Below, in pieces: positions 45,140 to 54,450 of a stretch of 64,000 nt of DNA. The stretch's first letter is position 1; the number at the start of each line of letters is the position of its first letter. The notes beneath the pieces are model-generated. The model saw only the letters and a list, made by a program, of their open reading frames with translations. It ran no database searches and was not told where the DNA came from. The stretch comes from Acidobacteriaceae bacterium (GTDB lineage Bacteria > Acidobacteriota > Terriglobia > Terriglobales > Acidobacteriaceae): NCBI GenBank assembly GCA_027452245.1, contig DAIDGW010000182.1, forward strand, positions 21,128-85,127. The letters run 5' to 3'. A program made the position numbers and the translations under genes.

Positions 45140-45583
45140 ATGGCCAGGAACCGCAAGCTCCAACCATCTCACCCGCGTGCCGAAGACCTGCTGAAGCCGC
45201 GCGAAGCGGCGGTCGAGCTTCGCATCAGCTTCCCTACGATTAAGCAGTGGATTTATAAAAAGAAGATTCGCAGCATCCGCACCGCCGGCGGGCACCATCG
45301 CATTCCGCAGAGTGAAATTGACCGCCTGCTGTTTCGCACCAGGGCCAAAACAGCCCCGGAGCGCACGCTCGACATGCGCCGCCTCAGCGGCAGAAATCAG
45401 TTGGTGGGGAGAATCGAGAGCGTGCAGATCAGCGGCCTGATGGCGGAAGTGGTCATCTCCATCGGTGAGCAACGGATCACGTCCATCATTACGGCGCGTT
45501 CGGCTCGGGAAATGAATTTGAAGCCGGGCCAGACCGCAGCCGCGCTTATCAAGGCTACCGAAGTCATGATTCTTCGCGTGTGA
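45140..45583 (+). CDS. Helix-turn-helix (MerR/excisionase-type) protein fused to a TOBE/Mop domain
   Basis: A 147-residue likely transcription regulator. Residues 16-65 are an HTH_17-like winged helix (LLKPREAAVELRISFPTIKQ, WIYKKKIRSIRTAGGHHRIP, QSEIDRLL), the form found in MerR and excisionase proteins. Residues about 80-147 are a TOBE domain (SGRNQLVGRIESVQISGLMA, EVVISIGEQRITSIITARSA, LNLKPGQ-like then TEVMILRV), as in molybdate-binding Mop and ModE proteins. Known HTH-TOBE pairs respond to molybdate or tungstate; no modABC or molybdoenzyme gene is near. The start is ATG 45140. It diverges from the TonB receptor gene and is followed after 30 bases by a membrane protein. Confidence 0.82.
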   Translation: MARNRKLQPSHPRAEDLLKPREAAVELRISFPTIKQWIYKKKIRSIRTAGGHHRIPQSEIDRLLFRTRAKTAPERTLDMRRLSGRNQLVGRIESVQISGLMAEVVISIGEQRITSIITARSAREMNLKPGQTAAALIKATEVMILRV

Positions 45584-45613
45584 TCTGCAAGTGTCGGCTG
45601 TTACTTTGTCTGA

Positions 45614-46354
45614 ATGAAGACCGCATTGTACGGACGGATTCTCTTCGGCGCCTCGGCCGTGTTGTTCGGCGTGATCGCACTCCTTTGGCACGACGCGGAT
45701 ACCTGGCAAGAGCTGCACCGCATCCTGAGTCTGCCCCTTGGCGTCATGATCGGCGGCGCCCTGATGACCGCCCAGATTGCGGGCGGGATTGGCATTCAGT
45801 TCCCGCGCAGCACGCGCCTCGCTGCCGTCGTTCTCTCAGTCGTCTATGTATTTTTCTCGCTGGCTTGTATCCCAGGAATTATCGCCTCCCCAACTGTCTA
45901 TGCCGAGTACGGCAGCTTCTTCGAACAATTCTCTCCGCTCTGCGGCGCGATTGCCTTGCGCGCAATGACGGAAGTGAACGCCACCCGGGCGGCAGCGTTC
46001 GGCCGTCTGGCGCGCGTTGCACTCGGATTCTGCACGATTTCTTTCACTCTGGCCCAGATTGTCTATCTTCGTTTCACCGCATCGTTGGTCCCAAAGTGGG
46101 TTCCGCCCAGTCAGATGTTTTGGGCAATACTCACGACCGTCGCCTTCGCCCTTGCGGCCATTGCCATTCTCATGAATCGCCACGCCCGGCTTGCCCTGCG
46201 TCTGACGACGCTCATGCTGGCCCTCTTTGGCCTGATGGTTTGGGTTCCGCTGGTGATCGCTCACCCGGAGAGCCACCTGAACTGGTCCGAATGCGCGTTG
46301 ACGTTTCTTATCGCAGGTTCTGCCTGGCTGGTGGCGGATTTGAAATCGTTCTGA
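45614..46354 (+). CDS. DoxX-like integral membrane protein
   Basis: A 246-residue protein with about seven hydrophobic helices (for example YGRILFGASAVLFGVIALLW, LAAVVLSVVYVFFSLACIPG, LALRLTTLMLALFGLMVWVP). The N-terminal pattern and small size suggest a DoxX/DUF4267-type family, but I recognise no functional motif. TM helices are joined by short loops with few charged residues. It lies 30 bases after the HTH-TOBE gene on the same strand, so the two may be co-expressed, and it is convergent with the FAD oxidoreductase gene. Function unknown. Confidence 0.7.
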   Translation: MKTALYGRILFGASAVLFGVIALLWHDADTWQELHRILSLPLGVMIGGALMTAQIAGGIGIQFPRSTRLAAVVLSVVYVFFSLACIPGIIASPTVYAEYGSFFEQFSPLCGAIALRAMTEVNATRAAAFGRLARVALGFCTISFTLAQIVYLRFTASLVPKWVPPSQMFWAILTTVAFALAAIAILMNRHARLALRLTTLMLALFGLMVWVPLVIAHPESHLNWSECALTFLIAGSAWLVADLKSF

Positions 46355-46431
46355 TTCAGCAGCGGTTCGGTTCGTTCACGCAGCTGTCCCGTTGCTTTTC
46401 CGCCGCAGTGTTCACGTAAAGGAAGCTGAGC

Positions 46432-47850
46432 CTACTCTCCCATGATGCGGTACCATGCCAGCCCGCACTTTGCCCCAATACAGCGAAAGGGTTCGTTAGG
46501 AACGTAGTAGAGGCTTCGGTTCACAAACGGAAACGCCTTCCACGGATCTTCCCGGTCCGCTTCCAGATCGGCAATGATTCTCCCGAACACAGAAGTCAGA
46601 TTCACTCCGTGTCCGCTGTAACCGATTCCATAAAAGATGTTGTTATCTTTTCCCGTCCGCCCAACAGCGGGAGACTCATCGAGTGACCAGTCAATTTCCC
46701 CGTCCCATTCGACTTCGAACTCCACGCCCGCCAGCTTGGGGAAGATTCGGCCGAGCTCGCGGTGAAGCTGCGCAGAATGAGCGCCAATCAGAGCACGGCC
46801 GGGCGTCCCGTCGTTGAACGCATAGCTCGGACTGCCTCCGCCGATGTGAATACGATTCTGCTTGGTCAGGCCGAGATAATAGACCTCGGTGCGGCTGTCA
46901 TTGAACGGCATGCGCTTCTGCCATCCGATGTCGGCCAATTGCCGCTCGCTCAAAGGCGCAGTCATGGCCACGTATTCGCGGACCGGCACAAAAGAGTTGC
47001 GAAGATAGCCGAGCCTGGGGGCAAATACATTCGTCGCCAGCACGAGTGACTTCGCCCGCACAATGTGTCCACTGGCAGTTTGCAGAACGTGCTGTCGGCC
47101 TTCCTCGATCGCCATCACCGCTGTGTTTTCGTAAATTTCCGCACCCGCGCTCTCCGCCGCCGTTTTGAGAACATGCACCAGCTTCATGGGATGAACTTGC
47201 CCGCCGCTGGGATCGTAGAACGCTCCCTCATATACGCTGCTCCCGATGGCGCTCGCCAGCTGCTGCTTGCTCCAGAACTCCACCGGCATTCCCAACGCTC
47301 TTGCTTTTTTCACGTAGGCTTGCGCCGCCTTCACGTCATCGGAAGTGTTGAGCACCTGCAGCACACCGTTCGTCTCCAGATCGCAGTCGATGCCAGTGGC
47401 CGCGCTGAGTTGCGCCAAGTGCCGAATGTTTTGCGCTGTGAGGTCGTAGATCCGCTTATCCATGGACGGATCCGAACTGAATACCATGTAGCGGTCGTCC
47501 GTCATTGTCAGGACCATGGCCCCGTTTCGTCCCGAAGCTCCGTTCCCGCAACCTCTCGCTTCCAGAACCACGACCCGCTTCTGCGGCGAGGCTTGCCGGA
47601 TGTAGTAGGCCGAAGACAGTCCGGTGAAGCCGCCGCCGATCACCGCAACATCGACCGAAATGTCCGTGGCCAATGGCGGGTTCTGAACTGGCTGGCTTCT
47701 CGCCCAGTAGCTGCCGTTCGGTTCGAACGACATGGGCTGACGCCATATCCGGGGCGAGATCTCGTTCAGGCCCGCGGCGCTAAGCAAGGCTCCGCTGCCA
47801 AGGAAAGCAGCTTTTCTCAGAAACTGACGACGGCTTGCAGGGACGAACAT
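46432..47850 (-). CDS. Tat-exported FAD-dependent oxidoreductase (DadA/PuuB-like)
   Basis: A 472-residue flavoprotein. The N-terminus has a twin-arginine signal (SRRQFLRKAAFLGSGALLSA, residues 6-25), so it is folded with its cofactor before export. The FAD dinucleotide site is VDVAVIGGGFTGLSSAYYIR (GxGxxG at 72-77) followed by VVVLEARGCGNGASGRNGAM, the 'sGRNgG' motif of the DAO/PuuB group. The end GIGYSGHGVNLTSVFGRIIA is the second FAD-contact motif. Such enzymes oxidise amines, amino acids or polyamines; the substrate is not evident. It ends 77 bases from the convergent membrane-protein gene. Confidence 0.9.
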   Translation of the reverse strand: MFVPASRRQFLRKAAFLGSGALLSAAGLNEISPRIWRQPMSFEPNGSYWARSQPVQNPPLATDISVDVAVIGGGFTGLSSAYYIRQASPQKRVVVLEARGCGNGASGRNGAMVLTMTDDRYMVFSSDPSMDKRIYDLTAQNIRHLAQLSAATGIDCDLETNGVLQVLNTSDDVKAAQAYVKKARALGMPVEFWSKQQLASAIGSSVYEGAFYDPSGGQVHPMKLVHVLKTAAESAGAEIYENTAVMAIEEGRQHVLQTASGHIVRAKSLVLATNVFAPRLGYLRNSFVPVREYVAMTAPLSERQLADIGWQKRMPFNDSRTEVYYLGLTKQNRIHIGGGSPSYAFNDGTPGRALIGAHSAQLHRELGRIFPKLAGVEFEVEWDGEIDWSLDESPAVGRTGKDNNIFYGIGYSGHGVNLTSVFGRIIADLEADREDPWKAFPFVNRSLYYVPNEPFRCIGAKCGLAWYRIMGE

Positions 47851-47969
47851 GGTTGGAGTCGAAACAGGTTTCGAATCAACTCAGGATGCTAACACCGCAA
47901 GGGATTCGAGAGCCGAAAGAGTGAATGCTTTTTGGCAGGGTTGAAGCAGGTGTTTCCTCGGGGAGGACG

Positions 47970-48200
47970 TTAGTCGCCGCTGGGGTGCTGCGTAGGGACT
48001 AATACCAGTTGCGGCCGTGCAGATTCGATCTTCGGCGCGGCGGCGCAAGCCTGGAGAATTCCAATAACAGCCAAGTACGCGGTGAGGACTCCCAACCCAA
48101 CGGAGACGAAGATAGTGGCGAACAGCACCAGCGGCATAAGCAACGAAGTCACGACTACCCACTCCCCGTAAAGCGAGATATCAGATGCAGCGGCGGCCAA
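47970..48200 (-). CDS. Small predicted membrane protein
   Basis: A 76-residue ORF with a TTG start and no strong Shine-Dalgarno sequence. It has one long or two short hydrophobic helices (WVVVTSLLMPLVLFATIFVS followed by VGLGVLTAYLAVIGILQACA) and a short polar tail. The composition is clearly protein-like, and similar tiny proteins occur in acidobacteria to my recollection. It lies divergent from uvrA (169-base gap) and behind the FAD oxidoreductase gene. No function can be given. Confidence 0.5.
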   Translation of the reverse strand: MAAAASDISLYGEWVVVTSLLMPLVLFATIFVSVGLGVLTAYLAVIGILQACAAAPKIESARPQLVLVPTQHPSGD

Positions 48201-48369
48201 TTCCGTATATCTGAGTGCCGACCGTGCAGTGCCGCAGGAATCACCAATCTAACTGCGTTGACGCTCTGCGCTAGTGACGACTAAGATACGGAGTAGAGCT
48301 GTGCACTTCTACTTTCGAACATCTCTGGTGTCCTGTCGACGTTACGGAAGGGACATACCCCTCGAATAA

Positions 48370-51174
48370 ATGGCGATTACCAAGATTTCCGTCCGCGGGG
48401 CGCGGCAGCACAATCTCAAAAATATCGATGTCGAGATTCCCCGCAACACGCTCACGGTTGTCACCGGATTGAGCGGGTCGGGAAAGTCCTCCCTGGCATT
48501 CGATACGATTTACGCCGAGGGACAGCGCCGTTATGTCGAGACCCTTTCCGCTTACGCACGCCAATTTCTAGACCAGATGGAACGCCCGGATGTCGATTCG
48601 ATTGATGGACTTAGCCCCTCCATTTCGATCGAGCAGAAGACCACCAGCCGCAGCCCCCGCTCGACCGTCGGAACGATCACCGAGATCTACGATTATCTTC
48701 GCCTGTTATTCGCTTCTATCGGGGTGCCGCATTGTCCCAGGTGCGGCCGCGCCATCAGCCGCCAGACCGCGGACCAGATCGTGCAGCGCGTCATGGCGCT
48801 GACACCGGAAGATCGCGTCATGGTGATGGCGCCCATAGTCCGCGGGCGCAAAGGCGAGTTCAAGAAAGAAATGGAGACGCTGGTCAAGCACGGCTACACC
48901 CGGGCCCGCGTCGATGGCGAACTCGTCAATCTGGAAGACGATCTCCAGCTCGACAAGCGCAAGAACCACACGATTGAAGTCGTCATCGATCGCCTGCTGG
49001 TGAAGGCGGGCATCGAGCATCGCCTGGAAATGTCGATTGGCCTGGCAATGAAGCTGGCTGGCGGACTCGTGCAGGTCGCAGTCGTCGGCGGCGAGGAGCA
49101 GTTGTATTCCGAGAAGCTGGCCTGTCCGGATTGCGGCATTAACGTTCCGCAACTGGAGCCGCGTTCGTTTTCGTTTAACAGCATGTACGGAGCCTGTCCG
49201 GAATGCCACGGGCTGGGCAGCAAGTATGATTTCGATCCGGCGAAAGTCATCAACGAGTGGTCGAAGCCGTTGCTCGATGGCGCGCTCGGCCCGGGATCGG
49301 CTTCGCAGACGCTGATTCATAACCTTCATGTTTTCGCCGCCGCCTACGACATCGATCTGAACACTCCCTTCGAGAAGCTGCCGGAAAAAATTCAAGACCT
49401 GCTGCTCAACGGCGAGAATGGCCGGGGCAAAACCGGATTCCACGGCATCTTTGGCTACCTGCGGCAGAATCTGGAAGAGTCGACATCGGAAGGCTATCGC
49501 GATTGGCTGATGGATCACATGTCGGCCAGCGAGTGCCCGGCATGCCGCGGCAAGCGGCTGCGTCCAGAAAGCCTTGCCGTCAAAGTGAATGGCATGTCCA
49601 TCGCCGACTTTACCGCTCTTCCCGTGGAACGCGCGCTGACCGCGGCGCAGAACATCAAGCTCACGGGACGCGACGCCATCATCGCCGGGCGGGTGATGCA
49701 CGAAATCGTCGAGCGCCTGCAATTCCTGAATGCGGTGGGTCTGGGATACATTTCGCTCGATCGCTCCGCGGCAACGCTTTCCGGCGGTGAAGGACAACGC
49801 ATTCGCCTGGCCACGCAAATCGGCTCGAAGCTGCGCGGGGTGCTTTACGTGCTCGACGAGCCTTCCATCGGCCTGCATCATCGCGATAACGGGCGCTTGC
49901 TGAATGCGCTGGAGAATCTCCGCGACCTGGGAAACACCGTGCTTGTCGTCGAGCATGATGAAGAGACGATCCGGCGGGCGGATTACGTCGTGGATCTGGG
50001 TCCGGGCGCGGGACGGCATGGCGGCACCCTGGTCGCGCATGGCACTCCAGAGGAAATCATGCGCGAGCCCAATTCCCTCACGGGCGCGTATATCTCTGGA
50101 AAGACGCAGATCGAGATGCGTCCGGAGCGCAGGCAGAAAAACGGCGCAGGGCTGACCATCCTCGGCGCGAAGGAAAACAATCTCAAGAACCTCGACGTGA
50201 GTTTCCCGCTGGGCGTGATGACGGTGGTGACCGGCGTCTCGGGATCGGGCAAATCGACGCTGGTGAATGACATTCTTTATAAGGCGCTGGCGCGGCAGCT
50301 GTATCGCTCGCGGGAAAGAGCGGGCGAGCACAAGGCGATTTCGGGCGCGGAGAACGTCGATAAAGTCATCCGCATCGACCAGTCTCCGATCGGGCGCACG
50401 CCGCGCTCCAATCCGGCGACGTATACCGGCGTGTTTACCGCGATCCGCGACCTGTTTGCCATGCTGCCGGAATCTCGTGAGCGTGGCTACAAGGCGGGCC
50501 GCTTCTCATTCAACGTTTCCGGCGGACGCTGTGAAGCCTGCCAGGGCGAAGGCCAGCGGCGTATTGAGATGAATTTCCTGCCTGACGTTTACGTGCTCTG
50601 CGAAGTTTGTGGCGGACGCCGCTATAACTCGGAAACGCTGGCGGTGAAATACAACGGAAATTCCATCGCGGATCTGCTGGAGATGCCGGTCGCCGACGCG
50701 CTGCCGATCCTGGAAAACATTCCGCAGGTGAAGCAGAAGCTGCAAACACTGGTGGACGTCGGACTCGGCTACATTCATCTGGGACAGTCGGCCGTGACTT
50801 TGTCGGGAGGCGAGGCGCAGCGCATTAAGCTGGCGCGCGAGTTGTCGAAGCGCCAGACCGGCAAAACGCTTTACCTGCTCGACGAGCCCACGACCGGGCT
50901 GCACTTTGATGACGTGAAAAAACTGCTCGACGTGCTGCACCGGCTGACCGACCTGGGCAACTCGATCATCATCATCGAGCACAATCTGGATGTCATCCGC
51001 AACGCCGACTGGATCCTCGATCTCGGTCCCGAGGGCGGCGAAGATGGTGGGCGCATTGTGGCGCAAGGCACTCCCGAGCAGGTAGCGCGAGTGAAGAAGT
51101 CTTACACCGGTCAGGCGCTGGCAGAATATTTCGCGCGGGGCAGCGGCCAGGCTCCAATGGCCGGTTCGCAGTAA
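48370..51174 (+). CDS. uvrA: Excinuclease ABC subunit A (UvrA)
   Basis: A 934-residue damage-recognition ATPase of nucleotide excision repair. It opens with [20 protein letters not shown]; Walker A of the first ATPase is GLSGSGKSS (about 32-40) and of the second GVSGSGKST. Zinc-finger Cys pairs appear as [16 protein letters not shown] with CPECHG, CPACRG, and CEACQGEGQ with CEVCGG. The ABC signatures [17 protein letters not shown] and [17 protein letters not shown] are followed by their Walker B sites ([22 protein letters not shown]). Length is standard. A run of long antisense ORFs over this gene is a codon-bias shadow. Confidence 0.98.
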   Translation: MAITKISVRGARQHNLKNIDVEIPRNTLTVVTGLSGSGKSSLAFDTIYAEGQRRYVETLSAYARQFLDQMERPDVDSIDGLSPSISIEQKTTSRSPRSTVGTITEIYDYLRLLFASIGVPHCPRCGRAISRQTADQIVQRVMALTPEDRVMVMAPIVRGRKGEFKKEMETLVKHGYTRARVDGELVNLEDDLQLDKRKNHTIEVVIDRLLVKAGIEHRLEMSIGLAMKLAGGLVQVAVVGGEEQLYSEKLACPDCGINVPQLEPRSFSFNSMYGACPECHGLGSKYDFDPAKVINEWSKPLLDGALGPGSASQTLIHNLHVFAAAYDIDLNTPFEKLPEKIQDLLLNGENGRGKTGFHGIFGYLRQNLEESTSEGYRDWLMDHMSASECPACRGKRLRPESLAVKVNGMSIADFTALPVERALTAAQNIKLTGRDAIIAGRVMHEIVERLQFLNAVGLGYISLDRSAATLSGGEGQRIRLATQIGSKLRGVLYVLDEPSIGLHHRDNGRLLNALENLRDLGNTVLVVEHDEETIRRADYVVDLGPGAGRHGGTLVAHGTPEEIMREPNSLTGAYISGKTQIEMRPERRQKNGAGLTILGAKENNLKNLDVSFPLGVMTVVTGVSGSGKSTLVNDILYKALARQLYRSRERAGEHKAISGAENVDKVIRIDQSPIGRTPRSNPATYTGVFTAIRDLFAMLPESRERGYKAGRFSFNVSGGRCEACQGEGQRRIEMNFLPDVYVLCEVCGGRRYNSETLAVKYNGNSIADLLEMPVADALPILENIPQVKQKLQTLVDVGLGYIHLGQSAVTLSGGEAQRIKLARELSKRQTGKTLYLLDEPTTGLHFDDVKKLLDVLHRLTDLGNSIIIIEHNLDVIRNADWILDLGPEGGEDGGRIVAQGTPEQVARVKKSYTGQALAEYFARGSGQAPMAGSQ

Positions 51175-51482
51175 AGCGGCAGCGAGTTCCCAGAAGAGCC
51201 GTCTTTCGCTGGCCGAGCAGGTAATCTATACGGGGCTAAAAAAATCGTAGTCAAAAATCAGGGTTTGAAAGTCTAATGTTGTAGCTGTCGAAAGGGCGTC
51301 GTCTGGCTTCTCCTGACAATTCGCAATTTGATGAGCCGCGGCGGCCGGAAGATCCGGAGCCGCTGCAAGCCGAGCATCCTTCACTCAAGCTTCCGCTTCC
51401 CATTGCGCCGGACGCGATACAACACGCCGAGACGCCGCCCGATTTATTCCTGCAGCCCCCGCCGCTTCCGCAACGCGATCCG

Positions 51483-52202
51483 GTGTGGAGCGGCTGGGAC
51501 GTGCTGGAGATCGCGGGCGTCGCGCTTCTGGCGGTGATTGTCCTGCAGGCAATCGTGCTGTTTGCGGCCAAAGCGTTTGTATATCAACAGATGCCGCTGC
51601 GGGAGGTCGCGCAGAAACCCATTCTGGCCATTGTTGCGCAGCTGGTTTCATATCTCGTTGTGGCGCAGTTCATGGTGATGCTGGTCGAAGGCAAGTATCA
51701 CGTGCGCTTTGGCGCAGCGATCCACTGGAACTGGCCGGGGACGCGAAGCTGGGTCTTCGTGGGCATCGGCGTGATGACGGTGGCGCTCGATCTGATGAGC
51801 CGATTCCTGCCGATGCCGAAGAGCACTCCGTTTGAACATTTCTTCGAGCGGCCGCTCGACGCCTACCTGATTTCAATCTTTGCCATCACGGTCGGCCCGC
51901 TGATGGAAGAACTGTTCTTTCGCGGATTCCTCTATCCCGTGATCGAGAGGCGGATGGGAATCCTCTGGGGAATATTGTTGACGGCGCTGCCGTTTGGCCT
52001 GATGCATTCCATGCAATACGGAAATTCATGGGCGGCGGTGCTGGTGATCTTCCTGGTGGGAGTGGTGCTGACGTCAGTGCGCGCAGTGACGAAATCGGTG
52101 GCCGCCAGCTTTCTGGTGCACGTGGGATATAACGGCACGCTGATGTTCTTTGCCGCCCTGGCTACGCACGGCTTTCAGCACCTGGACAAGATGGGAACGT
52201 AG
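51483..52202 (+). CDS. CPBP-family intramembrane protease
   Basis: A 239-residue membrane protein (from GTG 51483) of the Abi/CAAX-protease family. Several hydrophobic helices are seen, with the catalytic-type motifs PLMEELFFRGFLYP (EExxxR), LPFGLMHSMQYG (FxxxH) and FLVHVGYNG (HxxxN). Members cleave membrane-embedded substrates or protect against peptides. The same frame stays open 198 bases upstream (to 51285) and reads as a Pro-rich cytosolic tail (LASPDNSQFDEPRRPEDPEP; LFLQPPPLPQRDP), but holds no ATG, GTG or TTG; a CTG at 51303 has AAGGG about 9 bases upstream. The true N-terminus is therefore unclear. Confidence 0.85.
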   Translation: MWSGWDVLEIAGVALLAVIVLQAIVLFAAKAFVYQQMPLREVAQKPILAIVAQLVSYLVVAQFMVMLVEGKYHVRFGAAIHWNWPGTRSWVFVGIGVMTVALDLMSRFLPMPKSTPFEHFFERPLDAYLISIFAITVGPLMEELFFRGFLYPVIERRMGILWGILLTALPFGLMHSMQYGNSWAAVLVIFLVGVVLTSVRAVTKSVAASFLVHVGYNGTLMFFAALATHGFQHLDKMGT

Positions 52203-52986
52203 GGACGCACCTGCGATGGTTTGTCGTTCCGAACCGCCGATTTTTGGGGGGAGGAACCTGCTGTTACGTGACTGGGAACTGCTATCGCCGTATTCCGGGG
52301 AGTTGCAGCGGGAGCACACACGAAGACACGATCTCCTTCGCAGCTGCGCCGCCGTTCGGGGAAACATCGCGTCTCAGAGCTTTTTCTGTTCTATTCTTTT
52401 CCTTGGCCTGTATTTGTTCTAGTTATTCTGTTCTTTGCTGATTTCTCTGCGTTCCCTTTTTCGTACTTCAGCGAAAATGCAATGGAAGTGATCACTTCCA
52501 ACAACGGGCGTCAGCCCTGGACTATGCAGGGTAGTCAACCTGAAGCGCCCTGATCAGATGTCCCTCTGTCCCTCACGCCACGTCAGTGGGAGGTTGCGGG
52601 GGCCGCGAGTGTCCCGGGTCTGGCGCGGCGCACATCCGGTCCTTACGAAGGGCAGTGTCGCCCCCGGAGCCTGTGGAAGGAAAGTACATGCGTCACACAG
52701 GGGCTGTGGAAAACTCTGGAACCGGCGCAGGTGGCTGCGTTTGGGGCGAAAATTTATTTGTGGTTCGGGCACCCCTCCGGGATGCTGCCATCATTTCGCA
52801 GTCTGTTTTCAAACGCCCCTTCGGGGCGCTTGGGCGAGAGTTCGTGGGCGAGTCGGGAAAGCACAAGATGCTTCGGCTGCGCTTCGCAGGCAGAGCGCAA
52901 TTCTCGGCCAGGATGATAAAGGCGGGAAAGCAGATTCCTGGCTGCGCTTCGGAATGACGAAGTCATTCCGGATGACAAAAGCAGCG
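52203..52986. other. Non-coding region with dispersed-repeat fragments, upstream of bacterioferritin
   Basis: Almost 800 bases without a convincing gene. Short ORFs on both strands have no protein-like features. From about 52720 it contains G/C-rich short inverted repeats (CGCCCCTTCGGGGCG near 52826) and two fragments of a degenerate repeat (GGCTGCGCTTCG near 52873; GGCTGCGCTTCGGAATGAC at 52940-52958) that recur at 59572-59590. The first 500 bases (52203-52700) show nothing that I can name. Confidence 0.6.
52950..52970. repeat. Perfect palindrome made of two inverted repeat ends
   Basis: CGGAATGAC (52950-52958), GAA, GTCATTCCG (52962-52970). The left arm is the end of the dispersed repeat seen again at 59581-59590, so this appears to be two copies meeting head to head. 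As RNA it would form a tight 9-bp hairpin 17 bases before the CRP-like box. Confidence 0.75.
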
Positions 52987-53036
52987 TGTGACATAGATCA
53001 CAGGCTGTTTACACGCTCGCCCGTCTTTGTCATACT
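52987..53036 (+). promoter_or_regulatory. CRP/FNR-type box and promoter of bacterioferritin
   Basis: TGTGA (52987-52991), 6 bases, TCACA (52998-53002) is a perfect CRP-type dyad. It is followed by TTTACA (53008-53013), 17 bases, CATACT (53031-53036), a good -35/-10 pair. The predicted transcription start (about 53043) lies only a few bases before the ATG at 53046, and no Shine-Dalgarno sequence is visible, so the mRNA may be leaderless or nearly so. Confidence 0.55.
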
Positions 53037-53045
53037 GCGTTCGTT

Positions 53046-53525
53046 ATGAAAGGCAATCCGAAAGTACTCACTGAATTGAACAAAGCGTTGCGCGAGGAAC
53101 TGACCGCCATCAACCAGTATTTTCTGCACGCTGAAATGTGCGAGAACTGGGGCTACGACAAGCTGGCGGAGTACATCAAGAAGCAGTCGATCGGCGAGAT
53201 GAAGCACGCCGAGGTGCTGATCGAACGCATTCTGTTTCTGGATGGCAGCCCGTCGATGCAGCCGCTGGAACTGAAGGTTGGCGGCTCGGTAAAAAGCATG
53301 CTCGAGAGCGACCTCGACCTGGAGCTTTCTGCGGTGAAGCAGTACAACGCCGCCATCGCAATTGCGACCAAAGAGGGGGACAACGGATCGCGCGATCTGC
53401 TCGTCGAGTTGTTGAAAGACGAAGAAGATCACGTCGACTTCCTTGAGGCTCAAGTGCATCAGATCCGCGAACTCGGATACGAGCGCTATCTCTCGATGCA
53501 GATGGGCGAGCAGGAAGAAGAGTAA
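53046..53525 (+). CDS. bfr: Bacterioferritin
   Basis: A 159-residue four-helix iron-storage protein that forms a 24-mer and oxidises Fe(II). Ferroxidase ligands are E18 (REELTAINQY), E51 and H54 (GEMKHAE), E93 (DLDLEL) and E126/H129 (DEEDHVDFLE); the last three are shifted by one compared with the E. coli protein. Met52, the haem axial ligand that separates bacterioferritin from ferritin, is present (GEMKH). The start is fixed by the standard N-terminus MKGNPKVLTELNKAL. A CRP-like box and promoter lie just upstream. No bfd (ferredoxin) gene is adjacent. Confidence 0.95.
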   Translation: MKGNPKVLTELNKALREELTAINQYFLHAEMCENWGYDKLAEYIKKQSIGEMKHAEVLIERILFLDGSPSMQPLELKVGGSVKSMLESDLDLELSAVKQYNAAIAIATKEGDNGSRDLLVELLKDEEDHVDFLEAQVHQIRELGYERYLSMQMGEQEEE

Positions 53526-53532
53526 GAGTTTT

Positions 53533-54413
53533 TTAAGCTGCCTTTCTTCCCGCTGACTCGAGGACCGGCTGAGGGACGGCTGCGTAGGAATTGGCCTTCT
53601 TCCCCGAGCGGGTAGGGAAATACTTCTTGCGCAGCTGTTCGGTGGCCGCCCGCGCCTGCTGAAATTTCCTGTCGGCGATAGCGCGGATTTCGTGGACGAG
53701 CTTGCATCCTGGATGACGATTCCCGGCAAACAACTCAGCGGCGATTCCGCGCAGTTCTTCCCAGTCGTGCCACTCGCCGATTTGATCTTTCACGTTTCCC
53801 AACGCTTTGACGAATTGCGGATCGGCTTCGGGCTGGGCGTTCTGCAGCAGATAACGAAGTTCCTTCACCTTGAGCCGGTAAGGATGCAGGTTGTTTTTGG
53901 TGAGGCGCGCGGGATTCCGTAACTCTGCCGAGAGACGCAGGACGTCGCTGGCAGCATCACGCGCGAGATCGCCGGCGTGGCCGTCCTGCTGGTCTTGCAG
54001 CAAGTGATCCAGCATGTTCGCGGATTTTTTCAGCGCAGGCCGCAGATTCGCCCGCACTTGCCGGGCACTCTGGCGGAGCTTGCGCCCGTAACGATCGCGC
54101 TGGGTTCCGAGATGCTCCAGCAGTCGCACGATGCAGCGTTGTTCGCCTTCTACTTTTAACTTCTTCACGTATCCGGTGAGCACGTCCATGTCGCGAACTT
54201 TTCCGGCGCGCGGCGCACCTTCGCGGACTCATGCAACACGCGCTCTTCATTGCGTCCGCAGACCTCGGGAATGGCGACGAGAGTGGCCTCGATTTTTCGC
54301 GTGTAGGTGCGGATATGGTGGACGTCCTCGGCCGTGGGCGGCAAGTCGAGTTTGCCGACCAGTTTGCGCAGCTTCTTGAGGGGCTTGATGGCGGATTTGG
54401 AGTCGAGGGCCAT
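53533..54413 (-). pseudogene. CHAD-domain protein, interrupted by a single-base frameshift
   Basis: The N-terminal part begins at ATG 54413 (MALDSKSAIKPLKKLRKLVG, then DVHHIRTYTRKIEATLVAIP) and the C-terminal part runs to 53533 (MDVLTGYVKKLKV, LKKSANMLDHLLQDQQ, NLHPYRLKVKELRYLLQNAQ). The two frames join perfectly if one base is added near 54204-54216, within a GC-repetitive run: the product then reads through A-G-K-V-R-D-M-D-V-L, the CHAD core. CHAD proteins are helical, His/Arg-lined and bind polyphosphate. Whether the gene is truly broken or mis-assembled cannot be told from one sequence. It is convergent with bacterioferritin, 7 bases apart. Confidence 0.8.
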
Positions 54414-54450
54414 GGTCTTCGGATGTCGCGGCCAGGGGTAAGGTTGGGGG

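Noticed and set aside
48706..50331. A 541-residue open frame on the minus strand inside uvrA
   Set aside because: It lies wholly antisense to a clear uvrA, has an Arg/His/Gln-rich composition without domains, and is a codon-bias shadow.
52203..53045. Possible tRNA or small ORFs in the gap before bacterioferritin
   Set aside because: No cloverleaf with a T-arm GGTTCRA could be built, and the short ORFs lack ribosome-binding sites and protein-like composition.
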